Below, piece by piece: positions 1 through 9,455 of a stretch of DNA of 64,000 bases. The position numbers and the translations under genes were made by a program. The notes beneath the pieces are model-generated. The model did no database searches. It saw only the letters and a program-made list of their open reading frames with translations, and was not told the DNA's origin. The DNA is from Xanthomonas massiliensis (lineage in GTDB: Bacteria; Pseudomonadota; Gammaproteobacteria; Xanthomonadales; Xanthomonadaceae). Within the stretch, counting starts at the first letter, position 1. Every line of letters begins with the position of its first letter. Location of the stretch: positions 730,632 to 794,631 of the forward strand of contig NZ_FCOY01000007.1 of assembly GCF_900018785.1 (NCBI RefSeq), read 5' to 3'.

Positions 1-259
1 CGGTGAAGTTGGTATGGAACTGGGCGGTGTTGGCCTGCACCATCGGCGCCAGGCCGAGCTGGGCGCAGCGCGCGGCCGACATCGGCAGGCACACCAGGCC
101 GCGGCCATGGGTGACCATGAAGTTGATGTCGCCGGCCTTGACCAGCTCGGCGGCCATGATCAGGTCCCCCTCGTTCTCGCGGTCCTCGTCGTCGACGACC
201 ACGACCATGCGGCCGTTGCGGATTTCCTCGAGCAGTTCGGGGATGGTGGCGAAGCTCAT
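1..259 (-). CDS. ribB: 3,4-dihydroxy-2-butanone 4-phosphate synthase (RibB or RibBA), 5' part only
   Basis: Makes 3,4-dihydroxy-2-butanone 4-phosphate from ribulose 5-phosphate, the four-carbon precursor of the lumazine ring in riboflavin synthesis. The first 86 residues are visible and the gene leaves the window at its 3' side. They carry the RibB signature: VVVVDDEDRENEGDLIMAAE near residues 18-37 (the acidic metal and substrate loop) and the VTHGRGLVCLP segment that follows. The ATG overlaps the stop of ribE (ATGA), so the two are translationally coupled and share the upstream FMN riboswitch. In related bacteria this is usually the bifunctional RibBA with a C-terminal GTP cyclohydrolase II-like domain; that half is outside the window and cannot be checked. 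Confidence 0.93.
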   Translation of the reverse strand, partial: MSFATIPELLEEIRNGRMVVVVDDEDRENEGDLIMAAELVKAGDINFMVTHGRGLVCLPMSAARCAQLGLAPMVQANTAQFHTNFT

Positions 260-870
260 GACAGTTCTCCCGGCGCGGCGGCGCCTTGCAGCAGGCGCTC
301 GACGTAGCGGGCGACCAGATCGATTTCCAGGTTCACCGCCTCGCCGACGCGGGTCTCGGCGAAGCGGGTATGGGCGACGGTGTGCGGGATCAGCGCGACC
401 TCGAAGCCTTCGTCGTCGACCTCGTTGACGGTCAGGCTGACCCCGTCCACGCAGATCGAGCCCTTCCTGGCGACGTACTTCAGCAGCGCGGCCGGCGCGG
501 CGAAGCGCCAGCGCTGCGCGCGCGCGTCCTCGTGCACCGACAGCACGTGGCCGACGCCATCGACGTGGCCGCTGACGATATGGCCGCCGAAGCGGTCGCC
601 CGGGCGCATGGCCCGTTCCAGGTTGAGCGCCGCGCCCGGCGGCAGCCGGCCGAGCGTGGTCAGCGCCAGGGTCTCGGTGGAGGCGTCGGCCTGGAAGGAA
701 CCGGCGTCGTGGGCGACCACGGTCAGGCAGGTACCGTTGACCGCGATGCTCTCGCCCAGCCGCACGTCCTCGAACGGCAGGCTGCCGACGGCGAAGGTGA
801 AGCGGACGTCGCCGCCGATGGATTCGCGTGCGGCCAGGCGGCCGACGCCCTCGATGATCCCGGTGAACAT
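256..870 (-). CDS. ribE: riboflavin synthase, alpha subunit
   Basis: Dismutates two 6,7-dimethyl-8-ribityllumazine molecules to riboflavin, the last step of the pathway. The 204-residue chain starts with the family hallmark MFTGIIEGVGRL and contains two repeated lumazine-binding halves (about residues 1-97 and 98-190), each with an MFTGII-like or HIVSGHVDG-type segment. The start is placed at 870 because the diagnostic N-terminus begins there; an in-frame ATG at 1017 would add 49 residues without homology and would lie inside the riboswitch. It is preceded by the FMN riboswitch and overlaps the downstream ribB start by ATGA. Confidence 0.95.
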   Translation of the reverse strand: MFTGIIEGVGRLAARESIGGDVRFTFAVGSLPFEDVRLGESIAVNGTCLTVVAHDAGSFQADASTETLALTTLGRLPPGAALNLERAMRPGDRFGGHIVSGHVDGVGHVLSVHEDARAQRWRFAAPAALLKYVARKGSICVDGVSLTVNEVDDEGFEVALIPHTVAHTRFAETRVGEAVNLEIDLVARYVERLLQGAAAPGELS

Positions 871-1035
871 CAGCGCCCGCCCTTCCGGACGGCCGGGACA
901 CAGGCGGATAGGGGAGGCAGATACGCACGGGCGTGCGCGACGGTTTGCAGAATCAGGTACATGGCTACGTTTCCCGCATTGGACCAAGCGAAAAACGCCA
1001 CAAGGCAAGGCGCGCACGGCCCGGGGGCCGCGCGA

Positions 1036-1262
1036 TGCCGTCTTCTTTCATCCGGACTGTAACCGTCGGCTCCGGCATCGGACCGGATCTGCTGACCTTG
1101 CGCATCGCAGGGCCGCGGCTGCGGCCCTTGCCGGACCCGCCTCGCGGACCGCGCATGCAGGCGCGGCACCCGGCGGGAGACTTGCGACACGGAAGCGCTC
1201 GCGGGCTCGTGCGTTGCCGCACCTACCGCCGGTGGGGATTTCCACCCCGCCCTGAAGACGTT
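1036..1262 (-). promoter_or_regulatory. FMN riboswitch (RFN element)
   Basis: Leader RNA that senses flavin mononucleotide. On the minus strand it opens with the RFN signature GGGCGGGGTG..ATCCCCACCGGCGGTA (about 1217-1246) and closes with the conserved GACGGTTACAGTCCGGATGAAAGAAGACG block (about 1039-1067, given here in parts). Between them lie GC-rich stems, including an extended variable hairpin that makes this copy long (about 225 nt). It lies directly upstream of ribE-ribB and downstream of ribD, so it should gate ribE-ribB (and later rib genes) but not ribD. Whether control acts on transcription or translation is not obvious. Confidence 0.92.
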
Positions 1263-1349
1263 CGTGAGTGCCGGCCTGGGCCGGCGCCACGCATGATACC
1301 AGCGCGGCCCGGAGCCGGCGTTGCAGCAGGTGAACGGCGTGTCGCCCGC

Positions 1350-2441
1350 TCAGCGCAGGTGCGGGCGCAGCTGCCAGCGCAGGTCGTCCCCGACCCGGCG
1401 CACGTCCACGGTTTCCAGCTGCAGGCGCGCGGCCATCGTGTCGATGCCGAGGCCGGCCAGCAGCGGGCGCGCGTGTTCGCCCATCAGCAGCGGCGCGGTG
1501 TAGAGCAGCAGCTCGTCGGCCAGGCCGGCCCGCAGCAACGCGCCGGAGAGCACCGCGCCGGCCTCGACCTGAACTTCGTTGATGCCGCGCGCGGCCAGCA
1601 GCTGCAGCGCCACGTGCAGGTCCAGGCGGCCGTCGCGCAACGGCACCGCGGCGAACTCGGCCGGCGCCAGCGCCGGGGCGGCCACGTCGGGCCCGTGCAG
1701 GTAGAGCGTCGGTGCGGCGCCGTCGCGGATGTGGGTGCGCGCCAGCGAACGCAGGCCGCGGTCGAGCACCACGCGCAGCGGGGGCACCACGTCCGCATCG
1801 GGCAGGCGCACGGTCAGCGCCGGGTCGTCGGCCAGCACGGTACCGGCGCCGGTCAGGATCGCCCCGGCCCGCGCGCGCCAGCGCTGCACGTCGGCACGCG
1901 CGGGCGCCGCGGTGATCCACTTGGAATCCCCGTCGGCCATCGCCGTGCGCCCGTCCAGGCTGGCCGCCAGCTTGATCCGCAGCCACGGCCGGCCGCGCTC
2001 CACGCGCGCCAGGAAGCCACGGTTCACCTCGCGCGCCTGGGCCTGCATCAGGCCGGACTCGGCGACGATGCCGGTCGCGCGCAGGCGTGCGAACCCGGCG
2101 CCGTCCACCTGCGGGAACGGGTCGCGCATGGCCGCCACCACGCGCGCGACCCCGGCGGCGATCAGGGCATCGGCGCACGGCGGGGTGCGGCCCTGGTGCG
2201 CGCACGGCTCCAGGGTGACGTAGGCGGTGGCGCCGCGCGCGCGTTCCCCGGCCGCGCGCAGGGCGAAGACCTCGGCGTGCGGGCCGCCGGCGCGCTGGTG
2301 CCAGCCCTCGCCCACCACCTCGCCGTCGCGCACGATCACGCAACCGACCATCGGGTTGGGGCGGGTGGTCCAGCGCCCGCGCTCGGCCAGGCGCAGCGCG
2401 CGCGCCATGAAGGCGTGGTCGGCGGCGCTGAAGTCAGCCAT
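1350..2441 (-). CDS. ribD: bifunctional riboflavin deaminase/reductase RibD
   Basis: Carries out the deamination and side-chain reduction that convert 2,5-diamino-6-ribosylamino-pyrimidinone phosphate to the 5-amino-6-ribitylamino uracil phosphate. The 363-residue chain has an N-terminal cytidine-deaminase-like domain with zinc ligands H55 (in HAE), C80 and C89 (PCAHQGRTPPC) and catalytic E57. A C-terminal RibD reductase domain follows from about residue 150 (KLAASLDGRTA, GAGTVLADDPALTVR). It follows nrdR by 48 bp on the same strand, so it is probably read with glyA-nrdR. The FMN riboswitch lies past its 3' end, so ribD escapes that control unless transcription reads through. Confidence 0.95.
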   Translation of the reverse strand: MADFSAADHAFMARALRLAERGRWTTRPNPMVGCVIVRDGEVVGEGWHQRAGGPHAEVFALRAAGERARGATAYVTLEPCAHQGRTPPCADALIAAGVARVVAAMRDPFPQVDGAGFARLRATGIVAESGLMQAQAREVNRGFLARVERGRPWLRIKLAASLDGRTAMADGDSKWITAAPARADVQRWRARAGAILTGAGTVLADDPALTVRLPDADVVPPLRVVLDRGLRSLARTHIRDGAAPTLYLHGPDVAAPALAPAEFAAVPLRDGRLDLHVALQLLAARGINEVQVEAGAVLSGALLRAGLADELLLYTAPLLMGEHARPLLAGLGIDTMAARLQLETVDVRRVGDDLRWQLRPHLR

Positions 2442-2489
2442 GCCGGAGCGCCGCGGCGCCGGTGCCGTCGTGCAGGCGCGCGCGCACGG

Positions 2490-3029
2490 TCAGCGCTTGC
2501 CGTTCTTGCCCGAGGACTTCTTGTCGATCGGGATGACCTCGGCCTGCAGCAGCGGCAGCTGCTCGCTGCCCACCGGCAGGTCGCGCTCGAGCATCTCGAT
2601 CTCCTCGCGGAAGTCGGCCACGTCCTCGAAGCGGCGGTACACCGAGGCGAAGCGCACGTAGCCGACGTGGTCGAGCTTGCGCATCTCGGCCATGACGAAG
2701 TCGCCGAGCTTGCGCGAGGCCAGTTCGCGCTCGCCGGTCATGCGCGCCTGGTGCACGACTGCGCGCACCGAGGCCTCCAGCTGTTCCTCCGACACCGGCC
2801 GCTTGTGCAGCGCGCGCTCCATGCTCAGGCGCAGCTTGCGCCCGTCGAAGGCCTCGCGGCGGCCATCGCCCTTGACGATGCTGGGCAGCTTGAGCTCGAT
2901 GCTCTCCAGGGTGGAGAAGCGCTCGCCGCAGGCCTCGCACTCGCGCCGGCGGCGGATGGTGGCGCCGTCCTCGGACACGCGCGAGTCGATCACCCGGGTA
3001 TCGCTGTGCTGGCAGAAGGGGCAATGCAT
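2490..3029 (-). CDS. nrdR: transcriptional repressor NrdR
   Basis: ATP/dATP-sensing repressor of ribonucleotide reductase operons. The 179-residue protein has an N-terminal zinc ribbon (C3, C6, C31, C34) joined to an ATP-cone (about residues 46-136, starting at [20 protein letters not shown]). The family is usually about 150-180 residues; the C-terminal tail after residue 150 is variable and basic. It sits between glyA and ribD, as is common in gammaproteobacteria. A plausible target lies in this window: two NrdR-like palindromes 32 bp apart precede the anaerobic reductase at 25.1 kb. Confidence 0.96.
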   Translation of the reverse strand: MHCPFCQHSDTRVIDSRVSEDGATIRRRRECEACGERFSTLESIELKLPSIVKGDGRREAFDGRKLRLSMERALHKRPVSEEQLEASVRAVVHQARMTGERELASRKLGDFVMAEMRKLDHVGYVRFASVYRRFEDVADFREEIEMLERDLPVGSEQLPLLQAEVIPIDKKSSGKNGKR

Positions 3030-3142
3030 TCAGGACACCGTGCGGCGGGACGGCCGGCCCGCGGCTGGCGGGACGCGCGCCGCGACCGGGAGCGGGCACG
3101 CCGTCGCCGGCAGCTTAGCGCTTCTGGCCATGCCCGCCGTCC

Positions 3143-4408
<1,266 letters not shown>

Positions 4409-4486
4409 CGGAACTCCAGGGAACGGTTCGGCGGGAACGCGATTGTAGCCCGCGGCCACCGGGCTGGCCGCCCCGCCGCAGCGAAA

Positions 4487-4514
4487 CGGGCCGGAAAGTC
4501 GCCCTTCCGGCCCG
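4487..4514 (-). terminator. GC-rich hairpin terminator after the D,D-carboxypeptidase gene
   Basis: Perfect 10-bp inverted repeat CGGGCCGGAA / TTCCGGCCCG with an 8-nt loop, located 46 bp past the carboxypeptidase stop and before glyA. On the minus strand it is followed by TTTCGC, a short T tract. It probably ends the upstream transcript and insulates glyA. Confidence 0.6.
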
Positions 4515-4560
4515 CCTGGCGCGGCCCGGCCGAGGCCGGGCAATGGACCGCCGGATGCGC

Positions 4561-5769
4561 CTACTTGGACTGCCACCACATCCAGAAGGCGTCCCACAGG
4601 CGCTTGAAGAAGCCGGCCTCGTCCACGGCCTGGACCGCCACCAGCGGCGCCTGGGCGACCACCTGGCCGTCCAGGGTCACCTTGACCGTGCCGATCTGCT
4701 GGCCGGCCTTGACCGGGGCGACCAGCTGGCGCGGCACGTCGATGCTCGGCTTGAGCGCCTCGTAGCGCCCGCGCGGCACGCTCACCAGCAGCGGCTGGGC
4801 CACGCCCAGCTGCACCTGGTCGACCTTGCCCTTCCAGATCTTCTGGGTGGCCACGGCCTTGCCCGGCTCGTAGAGGCGGTGGGTCTCGTAGAAGCGGAAG
4901 CCCCAGTTCAGCAGCGCCAGCGAGTCGGCGGCGCGCTGCTTCTCGGACGTGTCGCCCATGATCACCGTGATCAGACGCTGGTCGCCGCGCAGGGCCGAGT
5001 TGATGATGCAGTAGCCGGCCTCGGAGGTGTGGCCGGTCTTGATGCCGTCCACGCTCGGGTCGCGCCACAGCAGCAGGTTGCGGTTGGGCTGGGTGATCCC
5101 GCCGACCGTCAGCTCCTTGATCTTGTTGTAGGCGTAGGTGTCGGGGAAGTCGCGGATCAGGGCCTGGCCCAGCAGCGCCATGTCGTAGGCGCTGGAGTAG
5201 TGGCCCTCGGCGCTCAGCCCGGTGGCATCGGCGTAATGGGTGTCCTTCATGCCCAGGCGCTGGGCGTAGCTATTCATCAGCGAGACGAAGGCCTCCTCGC
5301 TGCCGGCCACGTGCTCGGCCAGGGCGATGGCCGCGTCGTTGCCCGACTGCACCACCATGCCCTTCTCCATGTCCTCCAGGCGCGCGCTCTGGTTGACCGG
5401 GAAGCCGCTGTAGCTGCCGTCGGTGCCGGCACCGCCCTTGCGCCAGGCGTTCTCGCTCATCATCACCTGGTCGTCGCGGTGGACCTTGCCGGCGGCCAGC
5501 TCGGCGGCGATGACGTAGGAGGTCATCACCTTGGTCATGCTCGCCGGGGCGAGGTGCTCGTGGATGTTCTCCCCGGCCAGCACCTGGCCGGAGGCGTAGT
5601 CCATCACGATCCAGGCCTTGGACTGCGCCGGGGCCGGCGCCGGCGGGATCTGCACCTGCGGCGGCGGCTGGGTGGCGGCCGGGCTCGGCGGCAGGTCTGG
5701 CGTCTGGGCCAGCGCCAGACCGACGACGGAAGTGGCCAGGAACGCCACGGCGGCAAGAACGGGTTTCAT
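4561..5769 (-). CDS. serine-type D-Ala-D-Ala carboxypeptidase (PBP5/6 family, S11)
   Basis: Periplasmic, membrane-tethered penicillin-binding protein that removes the terminal D-alanine of peptidoglycan pentapeptides. The 402-residue precursor has a signal peptide cut near residue 21 (ALA/QT) and a Pro/Ala linker (23-48). It then shows the three penicilloyl motifs: SMTK at 77-80, SGN at 142-144 and KTG at 244-246. The C-terminal beta-domain (about 280-375) and the final segment [18 protein letters not shown] form the amphipathic membrane anchor typical of DacA/DacC. It follows rlpA by 76 bp on the same strand, in the conserved mltB-rlpA-dac order. The exact paralogue (dacA, dacC or dacD) is not decided here. 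Confidence 0.93.
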   Translation of the reverse strand: MKPVLAAVAFLATSVVGLALAQTPDLPPSPAATQPPPQVQIPPAPAPAQSKAWIVMDYASGQVLAGENIHEHLAPASMTKVMTSYVIAAELAAGKVHRDDQVMMSENAWRKGGAGTDGSYSGFPVNQSARLEDMEKGMVVQSGNDAAIALAEHVAGSEEAFVSLMNSYAQRLGMKDTHYADATGLSAEGHYSSAYDMALLGQALIRDFPDTYAYNKIKELTVGGITQPNRNLLLWRDPSVDGIKTGHTSEAGYCIINSALRGDQRLITVIMGDTSEKQRAADSLALLNWGFRFYETHRLYEPGKAVATQKIWKGKVDQVQLGVAQPLLVSVPRGRYEALKPSIDVPRQLVAPVKAGQQIGTVKVTLDGQVVAQAPLVAVQAVDEAGFFKRLWDAFWMWWQSK

Positions 5770-5845
5770 CGACTACGACTCCAGGGGCCGGCAAGGGACC
5801 AAAACGACATTGTAGGACTGCGCCTGCGGCGCGACGGCGGGGCGA

Positions 5846-7234
5846 TCACTCGTTGACGATCTGCGGGCGCCCCAGCCCCAGACTGGCGATGCGGCCGGAG
5901 AGTTCCGTGGCCGCGTCGTGGTCGGTCACCGCCACCCGCAGCCGCCACAGAGTGCGGCCGCCGCTGGCGATGTCGCTGAGGCTGGCCCCGGCGATGCCGG
6001 CCGAGGCGAGCTGCGCCAGCGCCTTGTTGGCGTTCTCGCGGCTGGCGAAGCTGGCCACCTGCAGCAGGATGCGGCCCAGCGCGTTCTGTGCCGGGGTCGG
6101 TTGCGGCGCGGCCGCCATCGCCACCGGTGCGGCGGGAACGGGGGCCGGCGTAGGTGCGGGGACGGCCGCGGCCGCCTTGGCACGGGACGGGGCGCGTGCC
6201 GCCGGCGGCGGTTCGGCGGCGGCCAGGCGCGTGGACTTGCCGGTCGCCACGCGCACCCCGTTGGCCTTCATCCAGGCGTCGAAGTTGTCGGCATTGCCCG
6301 GGTGCGCCTGGTCGGACACGCGATAGCGCCAGCGCTCGCCGGCGCTGTCGGCCGGTGCGGCGGTGCTCACCACCCGCACCGGCGCGGCCGGGGCCGCGGC
6401 TGGCGCGGAGGCCGGCGCGGGCGTCGCCGTCGCCGGACGCGAGGCGCCGGCCGGCAGCTGGCCGACCAGGCTGTCCATGCGGCTGGGGCGGGCCGGTGCG
6501 GCGGCGGCCAGCGCGGTGCCCGATGCCAGCGCGGCGCGGCGCGCGGCCAGGATGCCGGTGTTGTCCTCCGGGGTCAGCGCGCGTACCTGGACGCGGCCGG
6601 TGCCCTTGCCGGTGATCCCGAGCTTGACCGCGGCGGCGTAGCTCAGGTCGATCAGGCGGTCGTCGTGGAACGGGCCGCGGTCGTTGACCCGCACCACCAC
6701 CGACTGGCCGTTGTCGATGTTGGTGACCAGGGCGAAGCTGGGCAGCGGCAGGGTCTTGTGCGCGGCGGTGAAGGCATTGACGTCGTAGACCTCGCGGTTG
6801 GAGGTCAGCCGGCCGTGGAACTTGGCGCCGTAGTAGGAGGCGGTGCCGGTCTCGACGTAGCCGTGCACGTCGTCCAGGACCTTGTAGGTCTTGCCCAGCA
6901 CCGCGTACGGGGACTGGTTGCCGATCGCCGAGCGCGGCTCGTCGACCACCGCCGGCTCCGGGATGCAATCGACGTTGGGCACGTGGTCGGGCGTGGTGTC
7001 CTTCACCCCGGGCGCATACAGGCCGCCGCGGGTGTAGTTGCCGCGGGTGGAGGGATCCTCCTGCGCCGGCGCGTAGGGCGAGCAGCCGGTGGCCACGCGC
7101 GCCGGCGGCGCCTCGGCGGCGGTACCGTGCCCCTGCACGCGCGTACCGCCGGCGACGGCGGGCTTCTTCGGGGCGCTGGAGCAGGCGGCGAGCGCCAGCA
7201 CCACCAGCGCGGGAATGATCGGTTTCGCGTTCAT
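5846..7234 (-). CDS. rlpA: septal ring lytic transglycosylase RlpA (lipoprotein)
   Basis: Outer-membrane lipoprotein that cleaves denuded (stem-less) glycan strands, mostly at the septum. The 462-residue precursor has a lipobox LAAC with the modified cysteine at 18. The double-psi beta-barrel domain lies around residues 125-230 (TGTASYYGAKFHGRLTS, VVVRVNDRGPF), and a C-terminal SPOR domain (about 385-462, ILLQVASFASRENANKAL) binds the same denuded glycan. The middle is low-complexity Ala/Pro. It starts within the stop of mltB (ATGA overlap), so the two are coupled. It is longer than E. coli RlpA (362 residues) because of the insert before and after the barrel. Confidence 0.93.
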   Translation of the reverse strand: MNAKPIIPALVVLALAACSSAPKKPAVAGGTRVQGHGTAAEAPPARVATGCSPYAPAQEDPSTRGNYTRGGLYAPGVKDTTPDHVPNVDCIPEPAVVDEPRSAIGNQSPYAVLGKTYKVLDDVHGYVETGTASYYGAKFHGRLTSNREVYDVNAFTAAHKTLPLPSFALVTNIDNGQSVVVRVNDRGPFHDDRLIDLSYAAAVKLGITGKGTGRVQVRALTPEDNTGILAARRAALASGTALAAAAPARPSRMDSLVGQLPAGASRPATATPAPASAPAAAPAAPVRVVSTAAPADSAGERWRYRVSDQAHPGNADNFDAWMKANGVRVATGKSTRLAAAEPPPAARAPSRAKAAAAVPAPTPAPVPAAPVAMAAAPQPTPAQNALGRILLQVASFASRENANKALAQLASAGIAGASLSDIASGGRTLWRLRVAVTDHDAATELSGRIASLGLGRPQIVNE

Positions 7235-8358
7235 GCCGGGGGCAACTCCTGTCCGGCGATGGCCTGGGACAGCTGGAACACGGCCATCGCGTACATCTTG
7301 GAAATGTTGTAGCGGGTGATCGCGTAGTAGTTCTGGAAGCCGAGCCAGTACTGGCGGCCGGCGGCGCCGTCCAGCGCGATCGGGGTGGCGCGGGTGCCGG
7401 CGACCACCGGCGCGGCCGGGCGGTAGCCGCGCCGCGACAGCTCGGCCAGGGTCCAGGTCGGGGTCCAGTCGTCCGGGTTGAACTCGGCATGGCCGGGGGC
7501 CAGCGTCGCCGGCACCGCCACCTCGCCGCCACGCACCCAGCCGCCCTTGGCGACGAAGTAGTTGGCAATGGAGGCGAAGGCGTCGTCGTAGTCGCTGAAC
7601 AGGTTGCGCCGGCCGTCGCCGTCGCCGTCCACCGCGTACTGGCGGTAGCTGGACGGCATGAACTGGCCCAGCCCCATCGCCCCGGCGTAGCTGCCGGTCA
7701 GGGTGGTGACGTCCAGGCCCTCCTCCTTGGCCAGGGCGAACAGCTGGCCCAGCTCGTCGCGGAAGAACAGCTCGCGGCGCACCTCGCGCTCGAGCTTGGC
7801 CGGATCGCCGCTGCGCGGGTAGTTGAACGCCAGCGTGTACAGCGCGTCGAGCACCCGGTACTTGCCGGTGTTGGCACCGTAGCTGGTCTCCACGCCGATG
7901 ATGGCGACGATCACCTGCGCCGGCACGCCGGTGGCCGCCTCCACCCGCGCCAGCTCGTCGCGGTGCTGGGCCAGGAAGCGGCGCCCGCCGTCGATGCGCG
8001 CCTGGGTGATGAACATCGGCCGGTATTCGCTCCACGGCTTGACCCGCTCGGCCGGGCGCGACATCGCGGCGATGATCGAATCCTTCACCTGCGCCTGCGC
8101 CAGCGCCGCCTCGATCGTTGCCGGGGCGATGCCGTAGCGCGCGGCGGTGTCGCGCACGAACCCGGCACGCGCCACTTCCGGCGGCACCGGCGCGAGGTCC
8201 ACCGGCGGGGCACCGGCCGGGGCGGCCTCGGGGGCCACTTCCGCCGGCGGCGCGGGCGGTGCCGTACTGGCCTGCGGTGCGCGCGCGGGCCGCTGGGGCT
8301 GCGTCGCGCAGGCCACCAGGCCAAAGGTGAACAGGCAGGCCAGCAGGCGTCTTGGCAT
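7231..8358 (-). CDS. mltB: membrane-bound lytic murein transglycosylase B (MltB)
   Basis: Lipoprotein muramidase (GH103) that cuts glycan strands and leaves 1,6-anhydro-MurNAc ends. The chosen start (ATG at 8358) gives 375 residues with a lipobox LVAC and lipidated C17; an in-frame start at 8409 would bury the signal peptide behind 17 extra residues. After a Pro/Ala linker the catalytic domain begins near residue 60. The catalytic glutamate is E157 in GVETSYGANTGKYRVLDAL, followed by the family motif GAMGLGQFMPSSYRQYAVDGDGDG in the EF-hand-like loop. Stop and rlpA start overlap. A terminator serving the neighbouring SDR gene lies upstream. Confidence 0.94.
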   Translation of the reverse strand: MPRRLLACLFTFGLVACATQPQRPARAPQASTAPPAPPAEVAPEAAPAGAPPVDLAPVPPEVARAGFVRDTAARYGIAPATIEAALAQAQVKDSIIAAMSRPAERVKPWSEYRPMFITQARIDGGRRFLAQHRDELARVEAATGVPAQVIVAIIGVETSYGANTGKYRVLDALYTLAFNYPRSGDPAKLEREVRRELFFRDELGQLFALAKEEGLDVTTLTGSYAGAMGLGQFMPSSYRQYAVDGDGDGRRNLFSDYDDAFASIANYFVAKGGWVRGGEVAVPATLAPGHAEFNPDDWTPTWTLAELSRRGYRPAAPVVAGTRATPIALDGAAGRQYWLGFQNYYAITRYNISKMYAMAVFQLSQAIAGQELPPA

Positions 8359-8512
8359 CACGGAGCGGAAGATTCCGGTTGAACTGTTGCCAATAACACC
8401 ATGAATCAAAAGAAAATTACAGTTCCATCCCGAAATCGACCTTCCCCGGCTTCAGGCCCGGTTTCCTTTTGTGGCTGCCGCGGCCGGCGCGCCGCCCCGG
8501 TTCCGGGCCACG

Positions 8513-8538
8513 AAAAAAGGCCACCGCAAGCGGTGGCC
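8513..8538 (-). terminator. intrinsic terminator after the SDR gene
   Basis: Inverted repeat GGCCACCG / CGGTGGCC with a 4-nt loop, followed on the minus strand by six T residues. It is a classical rho-independent terminator 42 bp downstream of the SDR stop codon. Confidence 0.85.
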
Positions 8539-8579
8539 CTCGGTTGCCGTCGCGCCGGAACGGGCCGGCGCCGCCGCCG

Positions 8580-9359
8580 TCAACGGTAGACCATGCCGCC
8601 GTCGATCAGCACCGACTGGCCGGTCATGTAGTCCGAATCCGGGCCGGCCAGGTAGGACACCAGCGCGGCCACGTCGTCCGGGGTTTCCGCCCGGCCCAGG
8701 GCGATGCCGCCGACGAACTTGTCGTAGGTCTCGCCGGGCTTGGCGCCGGTCACCGCGGCCATGCGCTTGTCGATGTCCACCCACATGTCGGTGCCGACCA
8801 CGCCGGGGCAGTAGGCGTTGACGTTGATGCCGTGGCTGGCCAGCTCCTTGGCCGCGGCCTGGGTCAGCGCGCGCACCGCGAACTTGGTGGACGAGTACAC
8901 GCCCAGCAGCGCGTAGCCCTCGTGGCCGGCGATCGAGCAGGCGTTGACGATCTTGCCCTTCTGCTTGCGCGCCAGGAACTTCTTGCCGGCCGCCTGGATG
9001 CCCCACAGCGTGCCCTGCACGTTGATCCGGTAGATGCGCTCGACCTCCTCCGGGGTCACCTCCAGCAGCGGGTTGACCTGGCTGATGCCGGCGTTGTTGA
9101 CCATGATGTCGAAGCCGCCCAGCGCCTGCTCGGCGTGGTCGACCGCGGCCACGACCTGGTCGCGCTCGGAGATGTCGGCCACGAAGGTGGTCGCCTTGCG
9201 GCCGAGCGCGCGGATCTCCCCGGCCACCGCCTCGATCTTGTCGGCCTTCACGTCCACCAGCGCGATGTCGGCGCCGTCGCGTGCCAGCCGCAGCGCGATG
9301 CCGCGACCGATGCCCTGGCCGGAACCGGTCACCAGAGCCACTTTTCCTTGGATTGCCAT
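8580..9359 (-). CDS. budC: short-chain dehydrogenase, meso-2,3-butanediol/acetoin reductase type
   Basis: Classical SDR of 259 residues. The Rossmann motif is TGSGQGIG (11-18) and D36 at the end of beta-2 predicts NAD(H) preference. NNAG is at 88-91 and the catalytic triad is S142, Y155 and K159 (VYSSTK). Family resemblance to bacterial acetoin/diacetyl reductases (BudC) is strong along the whole chain, including [10 protein letters not shown], the [17 protein letters not shown] segment and the tail [19 protein letters not shown]. The likely reaction is acetoin to 2,3-butanediol, a redox sink, but other secondary alcohols are possible. It lies alone between two terminators, downstream of the pnt operon. 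Confidence 0.85.
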   Translation of the reverse strand: MAIQGKVALVTGSGQGIGRGIALRLARDGADIALVDVKADKIEAVAGEIRALGRKATTFVADISERDQVVAAVDHAEQALGGFDIMVNNAGISQVNPLLEVTPEEVERIYRINVQGTLWGIQAAGKKFLARKQKGKIVNACSIAGHEGYALLGVYSSTKFAVRALTQAAAKELASHGINVNAYCPGVVGTDMWVDIDKRMAAVTGAKPGETYDKFVGGIALGRAETPDDVAALVSYLAGPDSDYMTGQSVLIDGGMVYR

Positions 9360-9424
9360 GAGTGCTTACCTCGCGGCGCAAGCCGCATTGGGGCCGGTTT
9401 CCACCGGCATTTCTGGAAAGGAAG

Positions 9425-9448
9425 GGCGCGCCGCCGTGGCGGCGCGCC
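9425..9448 (-). terminator. hairpin terminator of the pnt operon
   Basis: Inverted repeat GGCGCGCCGCC / GGCGGCGCGCC almost without a loop (a 9-bp stem with a short loop is realistic), starting 7 bp after the pntB stop. On the minus strand it is followed by a pyrimidine-rich CTTCCTTTCC tract. Confidence 0.6.
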
Positions 9449-9455
9449 GGATGCC

